From: Phragmites australis
Lineage: Eukaryota; Streptophyta; Magnoliopsida; Poales; Poaceae
Assembly (NCBI RefSeq): GCF_958298935.1
Contig: NC_084938.1
Location: 26,455,501 to 26,519,500 of the forward strand
DNA length: 64,000 bases
Reading direction: 5' to 3'
Below the pieces are notes generated by a model. That model did not search any database and was not told where the DNA came from. It saw only the letters and a list, made by a program, of their open reading frames with translations. How positions within the stretch are numbered: position 1 is the first letter of the stretch; each line of letters starts with the position of its first letter. Shown in pieces: positions 1 through 13,236 of this stretch. A program made the position numbers and the translations under genes.

Positions 1-307
1 GTAAATTGCTGGAGATAAGATAAAAATAAAAGGAATAAAAATAGAAAAGAGAAGAATGAAGAGAACGTAATGAAAAATAATAATTAGGATAGTCTTATTT
101 GTTGTTACAGTGCTCTGTTTTTGAATCTCTAGAGATGCCGCAGTGCAAGTGTCCGGTACACTCTGCCTTCGTGCAGTGCGGCCGCCTCACCTGATTTGTA
201 AATGCCCCTGCACTCTGCAATGAGCCGCTCACTAATACTGCGCCTCTGATTATATATGAGGATATGTTAAACTGCACGGCTTCCGAGTAGTATGCATGAC
301 CTGGTCC
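1..307. other. No gene recognised
   Basis: An A-rich start is followed by mixed sequence. The one minus-strand reading frame (about 80 codons, 95-337) resembles nothing I know and has no splice or start context to support it. I see no element ends here. Confidence 0.5.
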
Positions 308-930
308 CTGCGAAATATGGCCGATGGTATTCATCAACCTTTTGTTTTTTCCTTATTTTTTAACGACATTCACTAGCTGTGTCTTCACCCTCTGCTTGTC
401 TCAGTGCTCGCTCTCTCACTTTTCGCCCTCCTCCTGTCTCCAATAGTGTTCCTGCTTCCATCTACCGTGGTATTAATCCGATGCCCTTTCCTCTCCCGTC
501 CAGCATCGACCGTCCGTCCTCCGTAGCCTGCGGCGCTCCCGTGCTTATCTTCTTTCTCGAGCTAGCCTCTGAGCTCAGAAAGTACATCGGTAGTCCCAGC
601 AAAATATAGCCTATGCTATTTATCAATCTTTTGTTTTTCTCTTATTCTTTAGACGACATTCACCACAGTTATTTTCAACCTCTACTTGTCTCTGTGCTCA
701 CTCTCCTACTTCTATGCTCGATCCCTGTTTCGTACTCTTCTCCACTCGTCTCCAACAGTGTTTCTACTTCTTACCACCGGATCCGCTGTCGCGCTAATCC
801 GACTCCCTTGTCTCTTCCGCCCTGACATCGTCGTCCTCTGTGGCCTGCGGCGCCCCCATGTCTACCTCTTTCTCTGAGATGACCCCCTTCCCCAAGCATC
901 CCTATAAGCTCGGGAAGTACACCGGTGACC
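308..930. repeat. Diverged tandem duplication, unit about 290 bp
   Basis: Two consecutive units align from end to end. Unit 1 (about 308-597) opens with CGAAATATGGCC and unit 2 (about 597-930) opens with CAAAATATAGCC. Both continue with a T-rich run ending in ACGACATTCAC, then a pyrimidine-rich block around TTGTCTC.GTGCTC, then CTCC(A)ATAGTGTT or CTCCAACAGTGTT, and close on GCTC.G.AAGTACA.CGGT. Short open frames in both units come from the C/T richness and do not share a frame, so I do not call a gene. Confidence 0.6.
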
Positions 931-1572
931 GTAAACCCTCCATTACTAAACCTCGCCGACCATGACGTACGCGGGGACCGCCGCCACTTGATCGCTGCTC
1001 CTAGATTTAAGGCACCATAGCTTACTGGTGAAATATACATGGCGTATAGATTTTGCTAATCTGGTGGTTGATCCATAGCTTACTTTCTATTCATGGCACA
1101 AAAGCAGAAGTTGCCCTTTACCGGCGTTGCGTGATTGTGCTGTGCTACCGTGCGAGCATCTGCAGATGGAGATGCTGATTAGCTTTGGAAATGTTGATTA
1201 GCTTGCACATTTCGTATGATGATTGGTTGCCTACTCTGTCTCAATCGATGAGCTTGCAAACTGAAGCCAGATCAGTCGAGGACTGCATCGTCATTCTCAC
1301 TCGAGAGGAGATGAAGAACAGCTCGTGTTCGATCATGACGCCCGCTTTCTTTAATCTTACCCGAACCATATATTATCAGATGCAGCTAGCAGAAAATGGT
1401 GTTAATTATACAAGTACATTGAAGGCCGGAGAAAGGCGGCAGGTCGCCGGTTAAAGCGAAGGACGCTGGCCGGGCCGCCTCCGGCCCGCGGTAGGTGGCG
1501 GTCGAGATGATTGATTTCTACTGGACCCATGCGGAGCAGCCTGATGGATCACGGGCGCAGAGCCAAGCAGCA
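931..1572. other. Intergenic, no gene recognised
   Basis: Nothing recognisable as coding. A GC-rich inverted stretch (GGCCGGGCCG...CGGCCCGCGG) lies at about 1468-1493 and could form a short hairpin. I see no transposon termini. Confidence 0.4.
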
Positions 1573-2150
1573 ATGGCACATGGCTCTCGCAGTTGCCGCG
1601 GCAAATGCTTGCGTGCGAACGCCCGAATGGTAAAATGGTTGTGGCCCTTCCAGCTTTTTCTCATGCGCGTACAAGCACATGCGGCCATGCCCTGCCCCCA
1701 TGCCGGCCGGTCGCCGTCGGTGAGTCGTCGTCGTCTCTGTGGATCAGTCTGAGTATGAACTCCGAGTAGTGCGCACCAGGCTTGCACTGACGAACCTTGG
1801 TCTGGCTGGTTGGTGAAACTGATGATCCATACAGGAGGGTGTACTAAAACCGGCCGGGGAGACCTTGGCTCGGTCACGGCCTGGAGCGTTCGCAACCTCC
1901 TCTACAGAGCACATGGCTGTCACAGTTGCCGGGGGAAATGTTTGCGTGCGCCGCCCAGAAGGTCCTCGCTGCGCCGTGTGCCTGTCAGCCTGTGTGTGTG
2001 GATGCACATGCCGCTGTGGGCTGCGGCAGCTGCCCGTGTCGGCGTCGGCGTCTCTGGCGCCGAGTCTGAACTCTGAACTCGGACTATTGCGCGCCAGCAG
2101 CTTTGCACCAACAAATTGGTTTGGTGACTGGTCGGTGTGACAATTTTTAC
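1573..2150. repeat. Diverged duplication, about 335 bp apart
   Basis: A block starting GGCACATGGCTCTCGCAG near 1573 recurs as AGCACATGGCTGTCACAG near 1907. Each copy then has TTGCCG..G.AAATG.TTGCGTGCG, a GC-rich middle, a shared AACTC(C/G)GA(G/C)TA..GCGC(A/G)CCAG segment, and a closing GGT..GGTGAA or GGTTTGGTGAC stretch. It is a local duplication of noncoding or unrecognised sequence. The overlapping open frames on both strands are by-products of GC richness. Confidence 0.6.
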
Positions 2151-2265
2151 AGATAGAGTAGCATTGATGGTCGATGCAGGGTCAATTCGATGGCCATTGG
2201 CCGGGGATTAGCAAGTCATCCGACCAATGGACGCTCGTAACGTGCACACGACGTGTGCGTTGGCA

Positions 2266-2340
2266 AAAATCGAAAAGTAGCTAATAAATATCACTCTATT
2301 TACTAAAATAGACAACATAGCGATGTATTTACAAATTTAA
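2266..2340. repeat. Left long TIR core of the MULE
   Basis: It reads ATCGAAAAGTAGC...TACAAATTTA and matches the reverse complement of 13165-13236 over about 72 bp with scattered mismatches. It marks the left border of the 11-kb element. Confidence 0.7.
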
Positions 2341-2448
2341 TATATATATTCGGCACTCAAACACCAAAAACCCGATTTCGATACGTGAGCATAAAAAACA
2401 ATGAACACGTATGTATTCGGCATCTGAGGTGTCGAATACAATACTACG

Positions 2449-2585
2449 TACCGTATTCACCTCAGGTGTCGAAAATGGGTGTTGAATACAGTTACCAGTG
2501 CTGTCGAATACAATATTGTGTACCGTATTCACCTTAGGTGTCGAAAATGGGTGTTGAATACAATTACCAGTGCTGTATTCGACAC
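2449..2585. repeat. Subterminal 72-bp tandem repeat of the MULE
   Basis: Unit 1 (2449-2520) and unit 2 (from 2521) both start TACCGTATTCACCT.AGGTG and continue GTCGAAAATGGGTGTTGAATACA. The period is exactly 72 bp. The flanks (2410-2440 and 2575-2605) carry extra partial copies of a TGAGGTGTCGAATAC-like core in both orientations. The same motif family (TATTCGGCACCTGAGGT) reappears near the right end at about 12767. Subterminal repeats of this kind are known in MULEs, where they may bind transposase; that role is inferred here. Confidence 0.6.
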
Positions 2586-3377
2586 CTCATGTGCCAAATA
2601 CAAGCCGGTCCTGCTGCGTGTTGCTTTCGTCGCTCACGTCGTGTTTTGTCGTGTGTTAGTTCGTGTCATCTATCTGCATAGAATGTAATACCTATTGATG
2701 ATAGTGGGGCTAAATAAAGTACAATAGCATAACTTTATTTTATCAGGGTATGAGTGAATAAATAAATAAATGAACTTGATGAGTGAGTTTGTGTCATTTC
2801 ATGTCATCTCTCTGCACAGAGTGCAGTAACTATTGGTGATAGTGAGGCTGAATAGAGTGCAATAATACAACTCTTTTTATCAGGACACGAGCGAATAAAT
2901 AAAGAAAGAAATTAGAAAAGTAAGTGTGTAAATTTGTTTCAACGTAATTTTGTCAACATTTTATTATTCATTTAATGTATTTATGTGGGTAACTTTTTAG
3001 TGAAGTAATATTGGGATGATACAAATTCTAATTTATCGAACAATAATAGTTGTGAAGTACGATTATCATATAACCCGGCATAGAGGTTACATACGTTGAT
3101 AAACATTATATGAGATATAAGGGTTTTCGTCGCTGCGCGAATAGACCATAACTATAAAGAGATAATGACAACAATTGGCATGTACGCTATTCCTAAAGAC
3201 TAACTTAATAGCGTGTCACTGCTAAACCTAACATGTCTTAGGAAATAAAAATAAATCAGGTTATAATAGATACTCTCTACTAAGTGCATCTAGGATATTT
3301 GCCCTTTCGCAGGGCATCAGAGCCCTCCGCTTTAGCGCGATGAATCTTCTCCCGCTTTCTTTCCCTCTCCGCTTCTC

Positions 3378-5045
3378 ATGTCTCAGCTAAGGTGTGCTCA
3401 TTCGCTGCTTTTTTCATATGCTCCTCCTCCTGATGCTTGGATTGTAATTTCTCCTGTTGTTGCTCATACTCTCAACGTTCATATGCTTCCTTCCTCCACC
3501 GTATGTTCATGTCGATCCACCGCTTCTAATGCTCAGTTTGCTTTATGTCCAGCCATTCCATGTAGTCACATATAGTTGGAGGAGACTGGACAAATAAAAC
3601 AAGAGGGGAGATTATTAAGACAATGTATGAAATCATGCGAAAAATACCACATAAGTGATATATGTCGCTATATCGGTGGGTACTCGTACGATCCATATCG
3701 AGGCTTATCATACTGTTAGTTGGCACACATAAAGAAGAGTATGTCATAGGTATAGGAGATGTCATATGACTCATGAAGCCTACAAGGGTCGTCGCAGAAG
3801 CATATCGGTGGTTTGACCCCTTGGGGGATAAAAATACCCTAATGTTTTTTGGGTGGGTTTGGTGGAGTTGAGGAAAACATTGTAGTTGAGAGAGCTGAGG
3901 AACGAGTGATCTATCCATGGATGAGGGTGGAGTTATTTATGGTGGATGGGGGCTGGTACATGGACTAATGTATGAGCTTGTCTGGGGGTGGAGCATAGGA
4001 TTCCCTGTGAAAACTGAAAAAGTTGTGACATTGATGCTTGACAGAGATTTCCTATGAAAATTATTGCTTAGTGTGGTCATTTCATTATGCAAAATTTTAG
4101 CAATGAATTATTGTTGCCTCTGTATAGAGGCATAAAAATCCTATGAAAGCATTCTCTATGAAAACTGTTGATTTTGAGTGGGTGTAGAAGTAACGTCTAT
4201 CCCTTTGATCTTAATCCAAAGTTAAAGCTTGCTTTAAGTATTCATCCTAAAGTAAGTAATCCTTATGTGTTAAACAGTTCATACAATCACATGGTTGATG
4301 TTGGAGCTACAATTAATGTTAGTCCCTGAGGTGCTGGTGATACAACCCCCATCTATGCCAGTCCCCGAGGTGCTTATGCTACAACATTAGTCATAAGAGG
4401 ACACTAGCATAAGCATTGGCGTGTCTAAAGCCTGAGTCATAACAGAGGACCTATGCATGAGCCAATGTTACAGCGCCTTATATTGATGAAGGCATCGGAT
4501 ACTTTGGTAAGCTCATTAACAGGCGTAACTGCAGCGGTAGTGAAAAATCTGTGTATGAATCAATGCTACAGTGCCATGGGGTGATGAGTCCCTATTGTTT
4601 GATAATCGACCTATAGTGAGATTGTGGTGGAGATGAAGTAGTCATGTGTATGCACTGAAGTGTATTTGTGAATACGTGAGCGGGTCCGATGAAATGATAC
4701 TTAAGTAGCTTTGTAAGTAATGTTTTTCATATGTTGAAAAGAATTATGCTTAAATAGTACGTTATTATAATAAACTTAACATCACATTGATTAGACATAA
4801 AATTTACAAATAGTTCATAACATAGTCCATTAATATAATATATTAACCATATACCCATCGACTGAACTAATGAAATGGAAAGGTAAACAAAATAAATAGT
4901 CCTGCTTGACATTTGCATAGTTTATAGTGCATAGATATTGAATACCTAGATCATCTCAAGATGGTAGAAGAAAGTGACGATACAAATTAGCGGAAGAATG
5001 CCAGCTGTAATAGTCAATGCTTTCTGAGTAAGATAGTTGTTGTCT
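3378..5045. other. MULE interior, mostly uncharacterised
   Basis: A minus-strand open frame (3526-3918, ~130 codons) ends in a D-Y-x-E-W-L-D-x-K-x-T-E-like stretch that resembles part of other MULE-carried proteins, but I cannot assign it. At 4315-4400 there is a short direct repeat around AGTCCC.GAGGTGCT, and related GCTACA/TACAGCGCC stretches continue to about 4575. No intact gene is visible. Confidence 0.35.
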
Positions 5046-8000
5046 CTAAGGTGGTAATAAGAAGTTGTAAGGATGGGTACTAGTAAATCCACCGTTGTTT
5101 TCAGGGTCATCAATGTCCTCCAGAGATGGAGGCCTCGGAGGGAGGGGTCGTTGTGGTATGAAATCATCATCATCATTGTCATTTTGAGCTATCACGGTAG
5201 TAGCACGTCCTATTTGGTGTGTGAACATCCTCCTTGCATTGTTCCTTGAACCTTCTCTTGTATTGCTGCTGAAACATCGAGGCATTTGGGGCATGAAATC
5301 ATCATTCTCATCGTCTTTGTCATTTTTTGGATGAGTAGTAGAGGGCGCTTCTGTACGCCTTAGGTTTGCTGACCGTCATTGTTTCTACGTGAACCTGACA
5401 TGACACCTCCGCTGAAGAGCATATACATCACTAAGAAGTTTGTGATATCTTTGCTGATCAAATGTGCATCTTTCGGAAACGCCTAACACAAAAGAGGAGC
5501 ATTCGAATCAATGGGAAAAAGATAAGTAGGGTGACCACATAAACAATTACGAACCTGAATGTAGGATGAATATTGGTCGGGCACCATCATTATTATGCTT
5601 TGTCTCATAGAGAAACCTAGAAAAGGATGATCAGCCAGTTCGCATACACTGAGATACATTTGACATTTCTCGTGCAAGAGGACCATAAGGTCCTCAGTGG
5701 TTACATGTTGTAGCGGAGTGGTTAATCCAGAACATAAGGGTCTGGCATTTAATTTAGCCACAACTTGAATTAGGTTGTTCTCTTTGAAGAAATCATCCTT
5801 CCCTTCACGCACAACCTGGAAGCAGGCATTAAGTATTATATGGATTGCTGTAGGTGTCTATAGATAGCCTATACTTAAAAATACCACCATAAATTTATTG
5901 ATCATTCACTGTAACTTTATGGCTCTGCACCAAAGCATGAATCCCTGATTATTTAAAAAATATTAAACAAGTATTAAATATCATAATTAATATGTAACAA
6001 AGCTTAATAAATAATTAACAAATAAAGTTATGTGCTAGAATTATTTGACAAACATTACATAAAATTAAAATAATTAAATTAATAATACAATGAATAATAC
6101 ATAATAGGAATGACTACGATAATAAAATCAATAATACATGTGTTATTAACAAGTACAAGTGCATCAAACAACTGCATTGTCCACTCAACGATGAAGATGA
6201 CACACATAATCCCTAGGAGTGTACGCGTGTGGTGGGTGTGCGACCCTCATCCTAGCGGCCTGCGTTAGCCCCTGCCACGTGTTCCCTTACTCGTGTGGAC
6301 GCCCCTAGAACGTGCTCCGACAGAGTCTGGTGTGCTAAAGGCTCGCACTACTGGTACCACTACGAACTCGTAAGTGCATCGGGATATTGGGGGTACTATG
6401 TGCTGAGGAGCTTAGTGAAGCTGGTGGCCTGCATTGCAGTAGCTCAGTCAAAATCATACGTGTCGCTCCAGTAAGGCGTTTGTTGCGCGCAGTCAATGAC
6501 GTCCTTGTGACGAGTCGATGCTGCAGGCGGAGGTGTTAGCGTAGTCTGATAAAGCTGTGTCCACTGCGGGGCCTGTGAACCCAGTGTACACTACTTGGGT
6601 GCAAGAGCCTGTGTGCGGTCCTCGTCCTCAGCACTGTAACGTGGCTCATGATGCTCCGAAGCCCAAGGTGCCTCTCACGACTATGCCCGAACGGGTTCAT
6701 CACAACCACTAGACGAGCTCCTGTTGTGAGAGGCACGTGTCGAGTCCATGGTTGGTAGGTCATGCCCCTCTAACACGGGGCACAACTACCTAGATCACGT
6801 ATAGCAGATCGGAAGCGGGACCCTCTCGTCCTCATATAATCCCGGAGAGGGTTTTGATCCCTCCGCGTTGATGGCCCGCTTGCTTTCCCTCAACCTTTCT
6901 CCAGCATATGCATCTTATACACCTCTTCGGTCTGTATAAGATGAGGGCTATGTTAGTAATACAGAGGTTTAACCAATAATATAAGTACCGCATCATTTAC
7001 CACAGCATGAAGAAGGTGGGCACGATCTCTGGAAAAGGGTCCGGGCCGGTTCTACAAGGTCGTTGAGTAAGGTAGCACGCGTGCGGGGACGGTACAATGA
7101 AAGGTTCTCCCAGTACTTGGCGTTGTCGTATTGTCCAGCAGAAACGACGACATCCATTACGACTGACTCCTCCACCTCTGTAGGTGCTCAGCATTCACGG
7201 ATGCCTAGTCCTGCATGCCTTCACCCCCAGTGCACCCTTTCCGTACGTGATATAAACAATTATATTTATTAACATGGATCACCTAAGGTACTAATGTTAC
7301 CTACAATAACACACTTACTCGTGTGCTTGGCCGGCGTCTCGTGAGGGAGGTACTGGCACCACTTGTCAGTACCCGGACTGCCTTCATAAATGTTCAGGAG
7401 AATATACTTCTACATTGTTCATGTATAACAAGAAGCACCTGGTCATCCATAAGTCTGAGTCACGCCAATAATAAGATGTGATGAGCCCTCCAGTCGCAAT
7501 TTTGTCCACTCGTGCCATACGCCATGGATCCCACTTCACAAGATCGACGTTGAGAACGTCCAGATCACTGATCACCCGAGAGTAGCTACCATGGTTTTGC
7601 TGATGACTCTATCTCAGCCTAGCATGCATCCACCGATATTGCATCATATGCTTCATGTCATCTGCAATGCCATCAAAGATGGGAATTGGATAATAGCTCT
7701 TGAGCACCCAAGGTGACAAACAAGGAGCTGCTCAAAGCTTCATAGTTGTAAGAGGTGTAGGCAACATGTAACATATTCCTTCTTATGTGATCGTTGGGTT
7801 TTATCATATAATCCTCTGTAGGTGGCAGCCAGTACAACAGATCCTCCACTGTAAGATGTCGGCTCATAAGGATGTGACGTGAGCTGACTCACTAACAATA
7901 CAATATGGGGACGACATAACCATCTGTCATGTTGCAGAACATGATACCTCATAGTAGGATGTACAAGTACACCTTATAGTGTTGTATAACTATAACCTCG

Positions 8001-8510
8001 TCCGTATCTAGTGGGCATGGACCAAACTGTGGCGCCTATGAGTCCAGGACATGGAGAGACTCACATCCTTCTTGTCATGTTGCACACCAACCCTAGAAGA
8101 TGCTAAAGCTTGAATAGCATTAAAATATTTGAAGTGCATTACATAACAAATAATTATCTACCTTCAACGTAACCCTTCCACTGCTCATTTGCTGGTTGCA
8201 AAACTACTAATAGGGTGCCCCTGATTGGCAGCCCGGTTAGCATGGTTACGTCCCTCAATGTTATGGCCATCTCACAAAAAAGAAAGTGGAACGTATGTGT
8301 CTCATGACGCTACCGATCCACGAGACATGTGAGCAGTGGCTCCCCAATTGGTGTGAGAGGTGTCCTGCCACCATTCACCATGGGAGCTTTGGCCATTATG
8401 AGAGCGAAAGGCAGTAGTTCTGTCCATGCGAGTGGTTCGTGGAATCGAGGGTCTAACTCCTTAATCATGTGGACACTCTGGGGTCGCAACGAAAGTAACT
8501 GCAAAAGATA
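5046..8510 (-). pseudogene. Plant mobile domain (MAIN-like) gene carried by the MULE, broken
   Basis: Conserved blocks of the aminotransferase-like plant mobile domain appear in order on the minus strand, spread over several frames. An L-V-D-R-x-R-x-E-T-H-T-F-H-F block followed by C-E-M-A-I-T-L-R-D-V lies at about 8185-8325. It is preceded (8325-8504) by the usual lead-in with H-M-I-K-E-L-D-P-R-F. Next come G-G-S-V-V-L-A-A-T-Y-R-G-L-Y at about 7790-7850 and W-D-P-W-R-M-A-R near 7510-7530. Downstream are R-P-R-T-R-A-T-L-L-N-D near 7060-7095 and an acidic, proline-rich tail at 5046-5300. Stops and shifts separate the blocks, so this is a relic. Plant mobile domain proteins are known both as host genes (Arabidopsis MAIN and MAIL1) and as passengers of plant transposons. 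Its position 3' of a transposase inside shared TIRs supports the passenger reading. Confidence 0.7.
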
Positions 8511-9030
8511 TCTAATAAATGTACTGAGTTAGTAGTAAATTATCATGTCAATTAAAAAGCACATATAATCATGATGCTTGTTGCTCTGTGAAAATCATCC
8601 GTCCTCTATGGTTCTTGTCGTACCGCTGCTAAAGAAGCTCGAGAAGACCACCATGAGCCATGACAATGATTTCAAGCTACATAGTTCAATAAGTAGGTTA
8701 ATAACAAATTAGAATCTATTACAAGTTTCATGGTTCAATAAGTATGTGAATAACAAATTAGAATATATTATAAGCTTCATGATTCAATAAATAGGTGAAT
8801 AACAAGCTTCATGGTTCAATAAAAAAATATCGTATGTGATGTGAGTACCATATGATATATTGCAAAGTAAGTAATAAAACTAATATATAAATAACAATTT
8901 AGAATACAAACTATGACTGTGAATAACTTCAAACAACAAACTAAAATGCAACAACTCTAATACACTACAGTTTGATAGTGTCCTGATAGCTTACTGCCGA
9001 GTCGGGCATAACCTCCTGTCACGGTCAAGT

Positions 9031-11302
9031 TGTTAACAAAGTTTGCACTTGCGTAGGCCATCAACAACATCAGCTTCATCAATGTCACATTCTAGCTTTG
9101 TGGCTCTATGTCTTCCAGGACCGTGCATCGTGCTCTGGATAAGGTACCCACTTAGATCCCTTGATCGCTTTATAGTTGCTTTCGATGTAGAAGGACTGCA
9201 TCTTTGGAAGCCTTATGCTCCTCAATGAGTCGATCGTGAAGTACAATGCTACGTACTGTGATCCATCATTGTCATCCATGTCTCTACAAGCGGTTAAGAC
9301 ATGCGAGCACATGATATAGTGTAGTTTTGGCTTATTGAATGTGCACTTCACCTTGTGAGACACAAGTTGATATTATTGCATGATGTCCCCTACGCTATAC
9401 CCTGAAGCACACCTACGATGGTATATGACCTCGAATTCATTATTGGTCGGGTCGTAGATCCTTGTCCGATGAAAGTGTGCCTTATTTCTCCTTCTGGATA
9501 TAATTTCCTCCACCTTAGGTGCGAATCACGTGCTGCAATTCATAACAGTATTATCACGGTCTCAAAAGTAGTTCACCATTCTATAGAATTTAAACTCAAT
9601 GATGGCACGTAACGGGAGGGCCCGTACCCCTTTAGAAAATTGTTGAACGCCTCGCTATGTTTGTTGTCATGAGGGTGTACCTAACATGAGATACAATAAT
9701 TTTAGAAGGTTTATTTGCATAAGAAAGGGTACATATGATCATTTAAATTTTATGTGCTAACCTAGCACCGTGAGTGTCATGGATTAGGGTCCAACGCTCT
9801 GCTGACTTCCCCGCTATCCATTGACTAAACGTAGCACGAGAGCGGTTCATGATAGTTTATCCCCCAACCATTTGCGTTCACAGATAGTCCTCCTATGCTT
9901 GTTGATATGTCATCATCTTGTGAGTGATCTCATTTAAATCTCTCCATATCTCGTTAAACTTCGCATACTGGTTCTGCAAACACAACCCTTCGAATATCTT
10001 TACAGAAAACCTTTTGTGGTACCTTGTGTACAGGTTCGCTCTCAAGTGTCGTATGCGCAATCTTCTCTCTACATCAGGCAATACAATGGAATAGTATGTG
10101 CTATCATGAAGCACATCTAATGCTTGCAGAAGGCCCTTATTGCGGTCTGAGATGATGCAAACTCGTTCTCTGTTATCCACGACACGTGTCATCACCAAAG
10201 TGAGGAACCACAACTAGTTTTCATTGTTCTCAATCTCAACTATTGCAAAGGCGAGAGGAATGATCTCATTATTTGCATCCGTCGCTATCGCTGCCATAAG
10301 GGTATCATGATACTTGCCGCTCAGAAATGTGACATCCATGCAAACAATCGGTCTGCAATGTCTGAAAGCTTCGATGTGTTGTCCAAAGGACCAGAATAAC
10401 CTAATGAGGTATCGATCAGTGGTGTTGTATGACCCATCCTCTAGCTTAATCGACTCATCCACTATGGCCCACTGAGCCCCTGGATTCATCATGACAATCT
10501 TCTATAGTAGCCTCGGAGTATAGTTATAAGACTCCTTAAGGCTTCCAAATAGTATCTTCAACGTCTTCTGCTTCGCTCGCCACTTAGTGTGGTAATTGAT
10601 CAGCATACCCATCTTAGTCTGCACTTCTTCCATAATGGATTTTGACGATTAACAAATGCCTGTGCCAACAAGAGTGATGAGCAGTTGGGCTATGAACCTC
10701 GCATCAACGACGTGGCTCACATTCCTAATAGCGTCTTCGCTACATGTATGTGGGGGTGTATCTACTGATCATAAAATAGTTTTCATATTTCGACTTATGT
10801 GTTCGTACGAACTAAGGACAATTTAGGTGCTTCATACACTTGACCTCATACTCTGTAGGGTTCGACCGGCCGCACTTGTGATCCCTTCTTGCCATTACAA
10901 CATAGTTGCTAATAAAGTGGATGACATGCTCCTGTTACAAAACTATTACCCGACCCGGATGTAGCTATTCTAGTATCCCCAGTTAGATGAGGTATTATAC
11001 TCAATGACGACACAATTTAGCAGCTCAGCACCTCAAAAGTACTAGATCGCCGACACCGTGACATCACTGTCAGCAGCTTCTTCATCCCTGCTACCACCTA
11101 TTTCATCATCCATGCATCATGTATCTACCTCAAAAGGGTCCACTCTAGCTTCCTCTCTACCGGAACTGCCCTCGCCGACATGTACTTCATCCTCTTTATG
11201 CATCACCTGCTGACCTGATCCTACCATGGTAGTCATTATATCACTTTGCACCAGTTGTGGCACTATGTTTACGTATACCCTTATATCAAAGTTCTTCTCC
11301 AA
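9031..11302 (-). pseudogene. MuDR-type MULE transposase, broken
   Basis: The catalytic core is split by an in-frame TAG near 10216 where relatives have tryptophan; the frame then continues unchanged from 10492 down to 9893. Upstream part: M-N-P-G-A-Q-W, then the first catalytic aspartate in C-M-D-V-T-F (the usual D-G-T has become D-V-T). Downstream part: W-F-L-T-L-V followed by I-I-S-D-R-N-K-G-L with the second aspartate. After further frameshifts, R-W-T-L-I-H-D-T-H-G lies near 9770-9800, and a SWIM zinc finger (C-x-F...H-Y-I-M-C-S-H-V-L) at about 9285-9350 is followed by W-V-P-Y-P-E. The acidic N-terminal segment (11117-11302) is frame-broken from the core. Family function is cut-and-paste transposition; this copy cannot encode an active protein. 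Confidence 0.85.
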
Positions 11303-11399
11303 TGCCTTACGTGAGTACAGAACTCAGGCATTGTACCTTCTTATCTTGAACAACGCATGGATAATGACCGAGCTGTTTGGAACAATGCATGACCGCACA

Positions 11400-12760
11400 C
11401 CCTCTAGGATAATAATATAAGATTGCTAGTTCACACGCAAAAGGCTCATAACATGTTATTTCAGGTCATCTAGGCTAGTAGGAACTCAATTGAACTCTTT
11501 ATGTGGTGGTAGTTCTGAATTGTTACGAGTCTCCTGTGTAAAACTGTATGACGTTCTTTATAATAAATATGAAAAGTTATACCATATCTGCGAAACAAAG
11601 TTACATGTAATAAAATAACTACTTAGATATATGTACAATACATAACTAATAGCCCTTCGATAAATAATAAATAAATTAATAATATAAATTAAAGAGTACA
11701 ATACTTAACAATATTAAATATTTATGTAATTAACAATGTTAATTACATCATCAATATTGAATTCAAATGAAATAATTAATAATCAATATTGAATTAAACT
11801 ATTAATTAAACAGACTTACACCACTATCCATCCATTATTCTCATCACATCTCATCCCTGACCATCACTCTGGCCATGCAGCTCTTCAATGCTCTTCACTA
11901 TTTTAATGGATTGGATTAAAATACTATTAAATAGGCACATTCCACTATTAATTAAAATTTTAATTTGATAATTTTTCAGTGTATTGTGATTTTAATCGAA
12001 TCTTCCTGTCTAATCTTAATTTTTTGAATCTTTCTAAAATTTATTTTTTCTTTTCATTTCTTTTATCTTTTTTTTCTTCTCTTATTGCATCGACACCCTA
12101 CTTACATCTATAGAGAGTATACATGCACTAGCCTATCACGCTACACCACCAATACCACAAAGTGTCACCACTATGCCATCATATTATTAAACTAATTAAA
12201 TAATCTAATTACACTGACTATTCAAATTCACGCTAATTACTATTACACAATCTACTTACTCTAACTAAAGAAATAATTATTATTATACACATTCACGCTA
12301 ATTACTATTACACTAACTAAGCAAATAATAAAATTCATATAATCAAACTAAGCAAATAATTAAACAAATATAATTGAACAGATTAAAAAAATCTACTTAC
12401 TCTAATTACTATTATTACTGCAAGTATTAATTAAATATATAATTTAAGTACTTACTGTAACTCACGCTGCTGCTCGTCCTCGTCTCGAGCTAATTCTCCT
12501 CTCCTCACGCTGCTGCTTCTCCTCACCTCGCATTGCTGCTTCTCCTCTCCCCCTTTGCTCGCGTTGCACGTCTCCTCTCTTCTCGCGCTGCATCTCCTTA
12601 CTAGCTCACTCTCATCTTATAGCAAAACACGGCAATACAAGGGCTAAGTAATTAACACATGAACAATAACGTGTGGGGTGACAAAACAGACAATAGCGAA
12701 AGCGATCAATGCACTGAAACAACGACACAACGCAACGTGAAGGGACGGAAGCACCACACC
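11400..12760. other. AT-rich 5' flank of the MULE transposase
   Basis: About 1.3 kb with no coding signal. A direct repeat around ATTCACGCTAATTACTATTACA occurs at about 12225 and 12289. A pyrimidine-rich block at 12460-12605 repeats the theme CTGCTGCTTCTCCTC several times. On the minus strand that block is purine-rich and lies upstream of the transposase, where a promoter or leader would be expected; this role is a guess. Confidence 0.4.
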
Positions 12761-13164
12761 TAGTGTGTATTCGGCACCTGAGGTACAGGGACTCCTACAC
12801 CAATGTCGCCCCCGAGCTAGAGAGCTTGCTCTGAATCTCTCTTCAGCTCAGGATCAGAGTACTAGGCAGTGACTCGGATGGAGAACCTGCAACCCTACCA
12901 TGTCTACCAAATTGGGAGCCCCCTGTTAGAATAATAGAAATCGATCAGTAGTGTTTGTTTATGTCATTTTGGAGTTTTGGTTCTTATGGATCTTTTTATT
13001 TGTGAGTGTCAGATGTGAGTTGCAGGATCGTTTTTAGGCACCTTGTCTGCATCTATAATACCATATTTGCACATCATGTCCCGAATACAAGGCGAATCTA
13101 TTGTTTTTCGGTGTCTCAGGTACCAGAATTAATTTTTCGATGTTTGAGGTGCTGGATACAGGTG

Positions 13165-13236
13165 CTAAATTTATAAATACGCCGCTATGTTATCTATTTT
13201 AGCAAATACGATAGTGTATGTTGTCTATTTTTTGAT
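13165..13236. repeat. Right long TIR core of the MULE
   Basis: It is the reverse-complement partner of 2266-2339. Shared blocks include TAAATTTATAAATACG, CTATGTTATCTATTTT and TTGTCTATTTTTTGAT. It defines the right border of the element at about 13240-13260. Confidence 0.7.
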
